Shown: in pieces, positions 1-7,630 of the stretch
Layout: each line of letters opens with the position of its first letter
Position numbering within the stretch: the first letter of the stretch is position 1
Assembly (NCBI GenBank): GCA_903871865.1
Contig: CAIQIL010000303.1
Location: 1-10,534, forward strand
From: an uncultured Burkholderiales bacterium
GTDB lineage: Bacteria; Pseudomonadota; Gammaproteobacteria; Burkholderiales; Burkholderiaceae_C
Length of the DNA stretch: 10,534 nucleotides
Reading direction: 5' to 3'
The notes under the pieces: model-generated
Database searches by the model: none
Seen by the model: only the letters and a program-made list of their open reading frames with translations
Told to the model about the DNA's origin: nothing
Made by a program: the position numbers and the translations under genes

Positions 1-352
1 AGCCTTCGGGCGAGACGATCACGCCCGAGCCGATGCCCGACTGCGGCTGCTGGCCTTGCTCACCGTAGAAGTACTTGAACCACGGGTCGTTGCGGTGCGG
101 GTTCTGCGCGCTGGAGTTGTTGGTGAAGACGCTGACCACGGTGGGCGCGGCCACTCGGGCGGCTTCGCTGAACCCCTGGCCCGCCACCCGCCCTTTGCCG
201 GCTGGCGCGCTGACCACCGACACGGTGGCGTCGGGCAGCGACTTGCGCCACGTCATGTTCAGGATCCATTGCGGCTTGAACGTGGACACCACGAACAGCA
301 CCGCGACGGCAACCGTCACCGCCTGTGAGAACATCAGCCAGGTTTTGCGCAT
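1..352 (-). CDS. HtrA/DegS-like membrane-anchored serine protease (N-terminal part; 3' end outside window)
   Basis: I translated the minus strand from the ATG at 352 and obtained 117 open codons running off the left edge. Residues 5-24 form one hydrophobic segment with few charges before it (MRKTW start), fitting an uncleaved signal anchor that leaves the rest in the periplasm. A short linker follows, then FSEAARVAAPTVVSVFT (about 60-76) and GIGSGVIVSPEG (106-117), the typical opening of the trypsin-like S1C fold of HtrA/DegS/DegQ proteases. The catalytic His, Asp and Ser and any PDZ domain would lie beyond the window, so activity cannot be judged. The family degrades or senses misfolded envelope proteins. 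The gene is divergent from the Nif3 gene, only 31 bases separating the chosen starts. No clear Shine-Dalgarno sequence precedes the ATG; the start rests on placement of the membrane anchor. DegS-like versus DegQ-like is undecided. Confidence 0.85.
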   Translation of the reverse strand, partial: MRKTWLMFSQAVTVAVAVLFVVSTFKPQWILNMTWRKSLPDATVSVVSAPAGKGRVAGQGFSEAARVAAPTVVSVFTNNSSAQNPHRNDPWFKYFYGEQGQQPQSGIGSGVIVSPEG

Positions 353-370
353 GTGGACGTCAATCGCCGA

Positions 371-377
371 GAAAGGG
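371..377 (+). promoter_or_regulatory. Ribosome binding site that decides the Nif3 start
   Basis: The purine run GAAAGGG ends six bases before the GTG at 384. It favours that GTG over the in-frame ATG at 351, which has no such site and would put 11 extra residues (MWTSIAEKGPV) before the conserved family start. Confidence 0.6.
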
Positions 378-383
378 CCTGTC

Positions 384-1133
384 GTGATCGAAAGAGAAGC
401 TCTGGTGTCGCACCTCCAAGCCTTGCTGGAGGTGGACCGTTTCAAGGATTATGGGCCGAATGGCCTGCAGGTGGAGGGGCGCACGCAGGTCCGCAAGGTC
501 GTCACGGGTGTGACAGCCAGCCTGGCCCTGATCGACGCGGCCATTGCCGCTGGCGCCGACGCCATCCTCGTGCACCACGGCCTGTTCTGGCGCGGTCAGG
601 ACGGCCGGGTGACCGGCTGGATGCGCCAGCGCCTGGGCCGCCTCATCGAGCACAACATCAACCTGCTGGCCTACCACTTGCCGCTGGACGCGCATGGCTC
701 GCTGGGCAACAACGCGCAATGGGGGCAGCGCCTGGGCCTGGTGGCCGATGGCCGCTTCGGGGAGCAGGACCTGGGCTTCATCGGACCCACACCCGCCGGG
801 TTCACGCTCGATGGCCTGACGGCGCACATCGCCCAGACCATGGGCCGTGAGCCGGTGGTCGTTCCGGGCGACGGTCGGGTGCTGCGCCGCGCGGCGTGGT
901 GCAGCGGCGGTGCCCAGGGTTACTTCGAACAAGCGATTGCCGCTGGCGCCGACCTCTTCCTGACGGGCGAGATCTCGGAGCCCCAAGCGCATTACGCCCA
1001 AGAAACCGGCGTGGCCTTCCTGGCCTGCGGTCACCACGCCAGCGAGCGTTACGGCGTGCAGGCCATCGGCGACCACCTGGCCGCGCGCATGGGCCTGGCG
1101 CACACCTTCATCGACGTGCCCAACCCTGCCTGA
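384..1133 (+). CDS. Nif3/YbgI-family dinuclear metal-centre protein
   Basis: The 249-residue product has the usual length of the short (YbgI-like) Nif3 proteins, which form toroidal hexamers with a two-metal site per subunit. The known metal ligands of E. coli YbgI have counterparts: VHHG (H64, H65), HLPLD (D102) and GHHASERYG (H217 and E221). The opening REALVSHLQALL...RFKDYGPNGLQVEGR is the normal family N-terminus, supporting the GTG at 384. The family is cytoplasmic and often named GTP cyclohydrolase 1 type 2 homolog, but its reaction is not settled, so no specific function is assigned. A divergent HtrA-like protease lies upstream, an arrangement I recall from Comamonadaceae, where petABC usually follows Nif3. 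Here a LysM-FecR gene follows after 93 bases. Family call is firm; physiological role is unknown. Confidence 0.93.
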   Translation: MIEREALVSHLQALLEVDRFKDYGPNGLQVEGRTQVRKVVTGVTASLALIDAAIAAGADAILVHHGLFWRGQDGRVTGWMRQRLGRLIEHNINLLAYHLPLDAHGSLGNNAQWGQRLGLVADGRFGEQDLGFIGPTPAGFTLDGLTAHIAQTMGREPVVVPGDGRVLRRAAWCSGGAQGYFEQAIAAGADLFLTGEISEPQAHYAQETGVAFLACGHHASERYGVQAIGDHLAARMGLAHTFIDVPNPA

Positions 1134-1163
1134 GCAGGCTTGTCCGGCAGCCATGCGATCCGG

Positions 1164-1191
1164 TTGACAAGGCACCGGCTTGCCGTATTCT
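1164..1191 (+). promoter_or_regulatory. Probable sigma-70-type promoter for the FecR/CHASE2 unit
   Basis: A perfect TTGACA (1164-1169) is followed after 16 bases by TATTCT (1186-1191; 4 of 6 to TATAAT). The predicted start near 1198 would give a leader of about 30 bases before the ATG at 1227. It lies in the 93-base gap after the Nif3 stop and is the best promoter-like match I found in the window. It suggests the next two genes form their own transcription unit. Judged by eye only. Confidence 0.55.
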
Positions 1192-1226
1192 TCAGGGATT
1201 ACAACCAAAGCAGGACCCTTGAGACC

Positions 1227-2915
1227 ATGCTGTTCGCGCCCCGACCAGCCTGGGCTGGCACCTGGGTGTGCGCGGCATGGCTGGCATGCTGCCCACATGC
1301 CGTGTCGGCGCCCTTGGCCACCCCCCTTGCCCCACGCACGGCAGCCCCTTGGTCCTGCCACACCCACGTCGCCGTCGCGGGAGACACGCTCATCGGCCTC
1401 GGGGAGCGCTACCTTGCGCACCCGCTGGAGTGGCCCTTGCTGGCCCGACTCAACCATGTCGGCAACCCGCGCCGCATCCCCATCGGCAGCCCGCTCTGCG
1501 TGCCGCTGGAGCGCATGCGCTCGGCCCCCCGCACCGTTCAGGTGCTTGACGCGGTGGGCGACACCAGCGCACGCCCTGGCGACACCCTGCAGGCTGGGCA
1601 GCGCCTGAGCACGGGCGGCAACGGCCACATCACCCTGCAACTGGCCGATGGCTCCGTGATGAAGGTGCAGTCGGCCACCGAAGCCGTGCTGCAGTCATCC
1701 CAGGCCCATGAACCGGCGGGCATCCTGCGCACGGCGTGGCAACTGCTGCGGGGACGCATCGAATCCCTGGTGACGCGGCAACCCGCGGCCCCCCCGCGCT
1801 TTCAGATCCAGACCCCCCAGGCGACGCTGGCTGTGCGTGGCACAGAATTCCGCGTGACGGCGCAAACAGACCGCACCCTGGCAGAGACCCTGACCGGCGC
1901 AGTGGTCGTGCAGCAAGGCCCTCGGCAAGCGCTGGTGTCGGCCGGTCAGGGCACCCTGGCCGATGCGCAATCGGGGCTGACGCCACCGCGGCCCTTGCCG
2001 GCCCCTCCCGACATCACCGGGGTGCCCACGCTGTTCGAGCGCCCCTTGATCCGCATCGCGCTGCCGCCCTTGGCACCGGGCCACGGCTACCACGTGCAGG
2101 TGGCCGACGATGCCGACTTCCGCCGCGTGCGGGCCGAGGTCGACAGCACCGAGCCCCTGGTGCGGCTGGCCGATCTGCCCGATGGCAGCTACCACTGGCG
2201 GGTGCGCCTCAGCGATGCCTCCGGCCTGGCGGGCGTCGATGCCGTCGGACAACTGCAACTGAAAGCCCGCCCGGAGCCCCCCATCCCGACCGCACCCCTG
2301 AGTGGCGCCAAGCAGCGGACACCCGCCATCGCTTTCAACTGGGCCCAGCATCCACAGGCCCACCACTACCAGCTGCAAGTGAGCCGCAACGAGGCTTTCA
2401 CCGACCTGGTGGTGGACCAGACCCACCTGTCCGAGCCACAGTTCAACCTGCCACTGCCGCCCGCTGACTACCTGTGGCGCCTGCGCACGGTGGCCTCGCC
2501 CGCAACACCCGGCGCGCCCGGCACCGATCCGGGCCCCTGGGGCGACGCCCAGCGCCTGGCCGTGCGGGCGCCACCGGCGTCGCTGCCTGCCCCGGCCGTG
2601 TCCGACACCGCCTTGCTGTTCCAGCCTCAAGGCGAGCCCGGCCAGCGTTTCGAATTCCAGCTGGCCCGTGATGCCGCTTTCCACGACATCCTGGCCGAAG
2701 CCAGCGCGCCGGCATCGGCCACCCTGTCCCCCGTCAGCCTGCCGCGCCCGGACGAAGGCGGTCGCATGTACGTGCGCTACCGCGCCATCGACCCCGACGG
2801 CTACATCGGGCCGCACAGCAGCGCGCAGACCATCGAGCTGCCCCCCTGCCTGCGCAGTGGCATTGGCACCTGTGTGCGCAGCGGCAACGGCCAACCCCTT
2901 CAAACACGGCCATGA
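1227..2915 (+). CDS. Secreted LysM-FecR domain protein with three fibronectin-like modules
   Basis: The 562-residue product starts with a likely signal peptide (residues 1-28, cleavage after AVSA), so it should be periplasmic or envelope-bound. A LysM-type domain covers about 46-95 (VAGDTL...HPLEWPLLARLN...IPIGSPLCVP), usually a peptidoglycan-binding fold; cysteines C44 and C91 bracket it. A FecR domain follows (about 105-248), with the signature TPQATLAVRGTEFRV near 197-210. Three similar modules (about 262-347, 350-447, 450-536) each carry a strand like YHVQVADDADF, YQLQVSRNEAF or FEFQLARDAAF, as in fibronectin III-like repeats. The ATG at 1227 is preferred because the signal peptide follows at once and AGGA lies 11 bases upstream. 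The gene overlaps the CHASE2 kinase by four bases, suggesting joint production. Domain calls are solid; a role as wall-attached partner of the kinase is inference. A lipoprotein is unlikely: W occupies the -3 position before C21. Confidence 0.88.
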   Translation: MLFAPRPAWAGTWVCAAWLACCPHAVSAPLATPLAPRTAAPWSCHTHVAVAGDTLIGLGERYLAHPLEWPLLARLNHVGNPRRIPIGSPLCVPLERMRSAPRTVQVLDAVGDTSARPGDTLQAGQRLSTGGNGHITLQLADGSVMKVQSATEAVLQSSQAHEPAGILRTAWQLLRGRIESLVTRQPAAPPRFQIQTPQATLAVRGTEFRVTAQTDRTLAETLTGAVVVQQGPRQALVSAGQGTLADAQSGLTPPRPLPAPPDITGVPTLFERPLIRIALPPLAPGHGYHVQVADDADFRRVRAEVDSTEPLVRLADLPDGSYHWRVRLSDASGLAGVDAVGQLQLKARPEPPIPTAPLSGAKQRTPAIAFNWAQHPQAHHYQLQVSRNEAFTDLVVDQTHLSEPQFNLPLPPADYLWRLRTVASPATPGAPGTDPGPWGDAQRLAVRAPPASLPAPAVSDTALLFQPQGEPGQRFEFQLARDAAFHDILAEASAPASATLSPVSLPRPDEGGRMYVRYRAIDPDGYIGPHSSAQTIELPPCLRSGIGTCVRSGNGQPLQTRP

Positions 2916-5233
2916 GCAAAGCAGCGAGGGGCAGCCGCTGGTTGACGCTCGGCCTGATGGCCGTCACCGCCGTCGCCTGCCTCGGGCAATGGACCTTGCC
3001 GCTGGACCGCGCCCTCCATGACCTGGCGCAGCGCAGCCGTCCGGCCCATGACAGCGACGAGGTCGTCATCGTGGCCATCGACGATGCCAGCATCGACGCC
3101 GTGGGCCGTTGGCCCTGGCGCCATGGCGTGCATGCGCAGGCCCTGCGGCAGCTCGCCCAGGCGAGGCCACGCGCCGTGCTGCTGGACCTGTTGCTGGCCG
3201 AAGCCGACCCTGACCCGGCGCAAGATGCACAGCTGTCGAGTGCCATGCAGGCGCTGGGCAACGTGGTGTTGCCTGCAGGGCTGCTGCCGCAGGCCACACG
3301 CACCGAACCCTGGCTGAAGCCAGCGCAAGCCCTGGGCGCACACGCGGTGCTGGCCCACAGCGATGCGGCCCCCGACACCGACGGCCGGGTGCGCCACGCC
3401 GCGCTGTGGGCGGGCAGCGCGGCCCATCAGCTGCCCCACCCTGCCCTGGCCTTGCTGGGCCTGGGCGGCACCTGGCCTGACTCCGTGCCACGCCAGGCCC
3501 CTGGCCACACCCCTGACGATGCGAGCGAGGGCGGCATGGACCACCTGAGCGGTTGGTACCGCACCGGCCTGGTGTCGCCCGACCTGTCACGCACCGGGCG
3601 GCCGCGCACCGTGTCCTTCTCCGCGCTGTTGCGGGGTGAGGTGCCCGAGCGCTGGCTGCGCGATCGGTTCGTCGTCATCGGGGTGACCGCGCAGGGCATG
3701 GGCACACGCCTGCCCACGGCCCTCACGCCCCGAGAAGGCATGTCCGGCGCCGAACTCATCGCGCGGGTGACGCAGGCCCTCGCCCATGGTTGGCTGATCC
3801 AAACCCTGCCGCCAGCCTGGAACGCCGCCCTGTCGGCCACCTGGGTCGGCGCCTTGCTGTGGGCGATGCGCAGGCTCACCCCGGGGCGCGCCCTGCTGGC
3901 CTGTGCCGCCGTGGCCAGTGGCGCACTGGCGGTGTCCTGGGCACTCCTGGTCTGGCACAGCACCTGGTGGCCGCCCTTCGCCTTGGTGGCGGCCGTGCTG
4001 CTGTGCTACCCCGTGTGGAGCTGGCGCCGCCTTCAGGCCACGGCCCTCGCCCTGGAAAATGAGCTGCAGACCCTGGCCGCCGAGCCTGGCCTGGGCCCGG
4101 TCACACAGCCCGGCGAGCGTGGCACGGTCGACTTCATGCGCCAGCGCACCGATGCCATCCACGAAGCCAATGCACAGCTTCGCCAGGCCCGCGCACTCCT
4201 GGCCCACACGCTGGCCGTGCTGCCCGATGCCGTGTGGGTGCTGGACACCCAGGGGCGGATCACGCAGGCCAATCAACAGGCCTGTGCCTTGATGCAAACA
4301 CCCGCGGCCACCGCGATCGGGCGCACGCTGGACGAGGCCCTGGCCGGCTGGACGCCCGCAGATGCCCCGCAATGGTCGATGCTGCTGCAGCAGGCGGGCC
4401 GGCAGCGCCAGCCACTGAGCACCGAGGCCGGCAACGCGATGGGCGACCAGCGGCTGGTCTCGCTGCTGTCCACCGAGCAAGGCCACATCGTGTGCGCCAC
4501 CGACGTGACGGCCTTGCGCCAGGCCGAGTTGCAACGCACCGAGCTGCTGGGCTTCATCGCCCACGACATCCGTTCGCCACAGGCCTCCCTCATCTCGCTG
4601 GTGGAGTTGCACCGCATCGGCGGCAACATGCCGCTGGAAGAAACGCTGACCCACGTCGATGCCATGGCGCGCCAGACCTTGGCGCTGTGCGAGGAGTTGC
4701 TGCAGGTGATGCGCGCAGAAACCCGCGCCCTCACCCTCGTCAACGGCGACCTGATCGCCTTGGCCGAAGGGGCCATCGGTGAGATGCAGTTGCAAGCGCA
4801 AGCCAAGGACATCGCCCTGATCGGCGACTGGGCGCCGGGCACCCAGCAGCCGGCACGCTTTGACGACTACCTGCTGCACCGCACCCTGGTGAACCTGCTG
4901 AGCAACGCCATCAAGTTCAGCCCGAGCGGTGCGAAGGTGACAGTCGCCCTGCGCCGACAGGCCGATGCCCACGTGCTGTCGGTGCAAGACCAGGGCCCCG
5001 GCATCCCGGCATCCGAGCTCGGGCGGCTGTTCAAACGCTACGAGCGGGTCGAGCAAGGCCGCCCCTCCCAGCTGGCCGCGGGCATCGGGCTGGGCCTGGT
5101 CTTCATCGACACCGTGACACGGCGCCACGGCGGGCGCGTGCACGTGATCAACCAGCCCGGCGTAGGCGCTTGCTTCGAGCTGTGGCTGCCCGTTCAGGCG
5201 CTGGGTGAAGACCGCACCGCCGAGGCAGCCTGA
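2912..5233 (+). CDS. CHASE2-PAS sensor histidine kinase
   Basis: The 773-residue product has an N-terminal membrane segment (about 11-27), a CHASE2 periplasmic sensor domain (about 30-295, with VVIVAIDDASIDAVGRWPW at 51-69), three membrane segments (about 303-322, 326-347, 353-371), a short helical linker, a PAS domain (about 428-540) and a kinase core. H551 in the H-box (FIAHDIRSP) is the expected phosphorylation site; N665 (LLSNAIKFSP), D693 (DQGPGIP) and GIGLGL (724-729) form the ATP site. All catalytic motifs are intact. No receiver or HPt domain is fused and no response regulator lies nearby, so this is an orphan kinase here. The ATG overlaps the FecR stop as ATGA and has no visible Shine-Dalgarno sequence, which points to translational coupling. 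CHASE2 is a periplasmic domain of unknown ligand; an envelope signal relayed through the FecR protein is my inference. The stop directly abuts that of the convergent CBS gene. Confidence 0.93.
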   Translation: MSKAARGSRWLTLGLMAVTAVACLGQWTLPLDRALHDLAQRSRPAHDSDEVVIVAIDDASIDAVGRWPWRHGVHAQALRQLAQARPRAVLLDLLLAEADPDPAQDAQLSSAMQALGNVVLPAGLLPQATRTEPWLKPAQALGAHAVLAHSDAAPDTDGRVRHAALWAGSAAHQLPHPALALLGLGGTWPDSVPRQAPGHTPDDASEGGMDHLSGWYRTGLVSPDLSRTGRPRTVSFSALLRGEVPERWLRDRFVVIGVTAQGMGTRLPTALTPREGMSGAELIARVTQALAHGWLIQTLPPAWNAALSATWVGALLWAMRRLTPGRALLACAAVASGALAVSWALLVWHSTWWPPFALVAAVLLCYPVWSWRRLQATALALENELQTLAAEPGLGPVTQPGERGTVDFMRQRTDAIHEANAQLRQARALLAHTLAVLPDAVWVLDTQGRITQANQQACALMQTPAATAIGRTLDEALAGWTPADAPQWSMLLQQAGRQRQPLSTEAGNAMGDQRLVSLLSTEQGHIVCATDVTALRQAELQRTELLGFIAHDIRSPQASLISLVELHRIGGNMPLEETLTHVDAMARQTLALCEELLQVMRAETRALTLVNGDLIALAEGAIGEMQLQAQAKDIALIGDWAPGTQQPARFDDYLLHRTLVNLLSNAIKFSPSGAKVTVALRRQADAHVLSVQDQGPGIPASELGRLFKRYERVEQGRPSQLAAGIGLGLVFIDTVTRRHGGRVHVINQPGVGACFELWLPVQALGEDRTAEAA

Positions 5234-5818
5234 TCAGTGCGCCAGCACCTGCTCCAGCTCGGCGAAGCTGCGCGAGTGCAGGTCGGGCTCGATGGTCGTG
5301 TTCATGGCCATCTCCAGCCGGCGCGCCGAGAACAAACCGCGCAACACCGTGCCGCCGTCCTTGCGCTGCGTGACCAGCAGGTAGCGCAGGCCATGTTCCT
5401 GCAAGGTCGCAGCGATGTCGCCCAGGTGGGCGGTGCGCACATCGGCCAAATCCACCGTGTCCCACTGCGTGACCGGGGTCATGATGTCGGCCAGCGTGAG
5501 CTCACTGTGCGGCACATGGTGGTGCGAGGCCCGCTGCACCGGGCGCTCGCCCTGGAGGTCGTCGGCCGTGACCATGCCCGCCAGTTCGCCATCGGCGCCC
5601 GACACGAACACCATGCGCACGCCGGCCCGCATCATCAGGTGCAGGGTGGCGTCCAGGCCATCGCGGTGGCTGGCGACCACGCAGGGGCTGTGGTGGAGGT
5701 CGGTGAGCAGGCTGAGGGCCGGATCGTGGGCCTGGGCGGCACGCTGCACCTTGGGCAGGCGAGGCGCCAACTGGAGGGTCTGGAGGGGCAAGGGCTTGTG
5801 ACCATGGCGTTGGGGCAT
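5234..5818 (-). CDS. Stand-alone tandem CBS domain protein
   Basis: The 194-residue soluble product contains a CBS pair: CBS1 at about 37-92 (SPCVVASHRDGLDATLHLM...GMVTADDLQG) and CBS2 at about 110-168 (TLADIMTPV...LRGLFSARRLEM). No catalytic, membrane or DNA-binding domain is fused. CBS pairs commonly bind adenine nucleotides such as AMP, ATP or S-adenosylmethionine and modulate a partner; no partner can be named here. The linker between the domains is rich in histidine (H99, H100, H101, H104). The ATG at 5818 is well supported by an AAGGAG site six bases upstream. The gene lies downstream of hisF on the same strand with a gap of about 150 bases, so it may be read from the his transcript or from a promoter of its own. 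Its stop codon touches that of the convergent histidine kinase gene. Confidence 0.88.
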   Translation of the reverse strand: MPQRHGHKPLPLQTLQLAPRLPKVQRAAQAHDPALSLLTDLHHSPCVVASHRDGLDATLHLMMRAGVRMVFVSGADGELAGMVTADDLQGERPVQRASHHHVPHSELTLADIMTPVTQWDTVDLADVRTAHLGDIAATLQEHGLRYLLVTQRKDGGTVLRGLFSARRLEMAMNTTIEPDLHSRSFAELEQVLAH

Positions 5819-5824
5819 GTCGCA

Positions 5825-5830
5825 CTCCTT
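5825..5830 (-). promoter_or_regulatory. Strong Shine-Dalgarno of the CBS gene
   Basis: On the minus strand AAGGAG lies six bases before the ATG at 5818. It is among the best ribosome binding sites in the window and contrasts with the weak or absent sites of the his genes, suggesting independent efficient translation. Confidence 0.7.
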
Positions 5831-5970
5831 TCACTGTGTTGCACGGACACAGATTACGCCTGCGCAAGGCCGCTGTGCGCCTGCGCCGTGATGCCCCTCA
5901 CGCCATGGGTGCGATGGAATTCACACTTGCTTCACATGGCCTGAGGTGCCAGGCGCATGCGCGGTGTGCG

Positions 5971-6750
5971 TCAGAGGCGCACCGGGATGCCCCGCGCGGC
6001 CATCACGGCCTTGGCCTGGGCCACGGTGTACTCGCCATAGTGGAAGATGCTGGCCGCCAGCACCGCATCGGCGCCGCCTTGCTGCACGCCATCGGCGAGG
6101 TGGTCCAGGTTGCCGACACCGCCCGAGGCGATCACGGGCACGCCCACGGCATCGCTGACGGCACGGGTCAGGGCGAGGTCGAAGCCCGACTTGGTGCCAT
6201 CGCGGTCCATGCTGGTCAGCAGGATCTCGCCGGCGCCGTGCTCGGCCATCTGCGCGGCCCAGGCCACGGCGTCCAGGCCGGTGTTCTTGCGGCCACCGTG
6301 GCTGTACACATCCCAGCCCGGCCCCTTGGCGGCCAGGTCATCGCCCTGGCGCTTCTTGGCGTCGATGGCCACGACGATGCACTGCGAGCCGTATTTCTCG
6401 GACGCATCGCGGATGACCTGCGGGTTGGAGATGGCCGCCGAGTTGAAGCTGACCTTGTCCGCACCCGCGTTGAGCAGGCGACGCACGTCTTCCACGACGC
6501 GCACCCCGCCCCCCACCGTCAGCGGGATGAAGACCTGCGAGGCCACCGCTTCGATGATGTGCAGGATCAGGTCGCGGCCATCGCTGGTGGCGGTGATGTC
6601 CAGGAAGGTGAGCTCGTCGGCGCCCTGCTCGTTGTAGCGGGCAGCGATTTCCACCGGATCACCGGCGTCACGCAGTTCGACGAAATTCACGCCCTTGACG
6701 ACGCGACCTCCGGTCACGTCCAGGCAGGGGATGATGCGTTTGGCCAGCAC
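5971..6750 (-). CDS. hisF: Imidazole glycerol phosphate synthase, cyclase subunit HisF
   Basis: HisF and HisH form the synthase that converts PRFAR plus ammonia into IGP and AICAR, the branch point to purine synthesis. The 259-residue product is a full-length (beta/alpha)8 barrel. With the GTG at 6750 as start, the two catalytic aspartates fall at the canonical positions: D11 in IIPCLDV and D130 in VVAIDAKK. Phosphate-binding loops VGGGVR and ASGGVGN are present. An upstream ATG in the same frame (6837) would add 29 unrelated residues and run into hisA, so the GTG is preferred; a GAGG overlapping the hisA stop may serve as ribosome site. Only 13 bases separate it from hisA. It is the last his gene on this strand: hisI and hisE, which often follow hisF in Burkholderiales, are absent, and a CBS gene comes next. 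Confidence 0.97.
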   Translation of the reverse strand: MLAKRIIPCLDVTGGRVVKGVNFVELRDAGDPVEIAARYNEQGADELTFLDITATSDGRDLILHIIEAVASQVFIPLTVGGGVRVVEDVRRLLNAGADKVSFNSAAISNPQVIRDASEKYGSQCIVVAIDAKKRQGDDLAAKGPGWDVYSHGGRKNTGLDAVAWAAQMAEHGAGEILLTSMDRDGTKSGFDLALTRAVSDAVGVPVIASGGVGNLDHLADGVQQGGADAVLAASIFHYGEYTVAQAKAVMAARGIPVRL

Positions 6751-6763
6751 GTGCGCGTCCGCC

Positions 6764-7510
6764 TCAGGCTTTGCCGTTGAGTTCGTCGGCGCGCTTTTGC
6801 GCTGCGGCGAAATCCAGGTCACCGGTGTAGATGGCACGGCCGCAGATCACGCCTTCCACGCCTTCGGGCTCGACCGCGCACAGCGCTTCGATGTTGGCGA
6901 TGTTGGACAGGCCGCCCGAGGCGATCACAGGCACGGTCAGGGCCTGGGCCAGCTTGACGGTGGCTTCGATGTTCACGCCCGAGAGCATGCCGTCACGGCC
7001 GATGTCGGTGTAGATCACGCCTTCGACGCCGTAGTCTTCGAACTTCTTGGCCAGGTCGATGACCTCGTGGCCGGAGAGCTTGCTCCAGCCATCGGTAGCG
7101 ACCTTGCCGTCCTTGGCGTCCAGGCCGACGATGATGTGGCCGCCGAAGGCGGTGCAGGCGTCTTTCAGGAAGCCGGGGTTCTTGACCGCGGCCGTGCCGA
7201 TGATCACGTAGCTCAGGCCATCGTCAAGGTAACGCTCGATGGTGTCGAGGTCGCGGATGCCGCCGCCGAGTTGCACGGGGATCTCGTCGCCGACTTCCTG
7301 GATGATGGCCTTGATGGCCGCCTCGTTGACCGGCTTGCCAGCGAAGGCGCCGTTGAGGTCCACCAGGTGCAGTCGGCGCGCGCCCGCGTTCAGCCAGCGT
7401 CGGGCCATGGCCGCGGGATCTTCACCGAAGGTGGTGGAGTCGTTCATGTCGCCCTGCTTGAGGCGAACACATTTGCCGTCTTTCAGGTCAATGGCGGGGA
7501 TCAGCAGCAT
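6764..7510 (-). CDS. hisA: Phosphoribosyl-ProFAR isomerase HisA
   Basis: HisA opens the ribose of ProFAR by an Amadori rearrangement to give PRFAR, the substrate of HisH/HisF. The 248-residue barrel starts [20 protein letters not shown], with catalytic D8 in PAID and the second catalytic aspartate D131 in [23 protein letters not shown] and ASGGLSN are further family motifs. The ATG at 7510 gives the canonical N-terminus. An upstream in-frame ATG at 7543 would add 11 residues ([11 protein letters not shown]) encoded partly by a small tandem repeat and not typical of the family. Neither start has a clear Shine-Dalgarno sequence. The gene is 13 bases upstream of hisF, but 120 noncoding bases separate it from hisH, the longest gap in the his block. 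Confidence 0.97.
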   Translation of the reverse strand: MLLIPAIDLKDGKCVRLKQGDMNDSTTFGEDPAAMARRWLNAGARRLHLVDLNGAFAGKPVNEAAIKAIIQEVGDEIPVQLGGGIRDLDTIERYLDDGLSYVIIGTAAVKNPGFLKDACTAFGGHIIVGLDAKDGKVATDGWSKLSGHEVIDLAKKFEDYGVEGVIYTDIGRDGMLSGVNIEATVKLAQALTVPVIASGGLSNIANIEALCAVEPEGVEGVICGRAIYTGDLDFAAAQKRADELNGKA

Positions 7511-7521
7511 GGCTGGAATGC

Positions 7522-7537
7522 GGGTCGGTGGGTCGGT
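7522..7537. repeat. Two tandem copies of an 8-base unit before hisA
   Basis: GGGTCGGT occurs twice in a row, followed by a further GGG. It lies 12-27 bases upstream of the hisA ATG inside the 120-base hisH-hisA gap. On the transcript this is a C-rich ACCGACCC repeat where a Shine-Dalgarno sequence would be expected. It may be slippage-generated; no function is shown. Confidence 0.6.
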
Positions 7538-7630
7538 GGGCAAGGCGTCTGGCGAACCAGGCGCGGGAGGTTGGCGGCGGTGCCGGCCTGGCCTGCGAGC
7601 CCGCGCGGGTCCACAGGTTGCCGGCCCTGC

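Noticed and set aside
75..383. N-terminal extension of the Nif3 frame back to position 75
   Set aside because: It would be antisense to the protease gene and adds sequence absent from the family; the GTG at 384 has a ribosome site and gives the normal N-terminus.
1695..2903. A 402-codon open frame on the minus strand inside the FecR gene
   Set aside because: It is a shadow of a gene with clear LysM, FecR and repeat modules; the antisense translation has no recognisable domain.
3587..5143. A 518-codon open frame on the minus strand inside the kinase gene
   Set aside because: It is antisense to a kinase with all motifs intact; composition is the usual shadow of high-GC coding DNA.
5840..5900. 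A TAATCT-like -10 for the CBS gene on the minus strand
   Set aside because: The matching -35 position reads CGCACA, only a weak fit; the gene may be read from the his transcript instead.
5953..5962. Palindrome GCGCATGCGC just after hisF, considered as terminator or operator
   Set aside because: Only ten bases long, no flanking symmetry and no T-run; such palindromes are common in GC-rich DNA.
6751..6837. Upstream ATG for hisF at 6837
   Set aside because: It adds 29 unrelated residues overlapping hisA and shifts the catalytic aspartates from positions 11 and 130.
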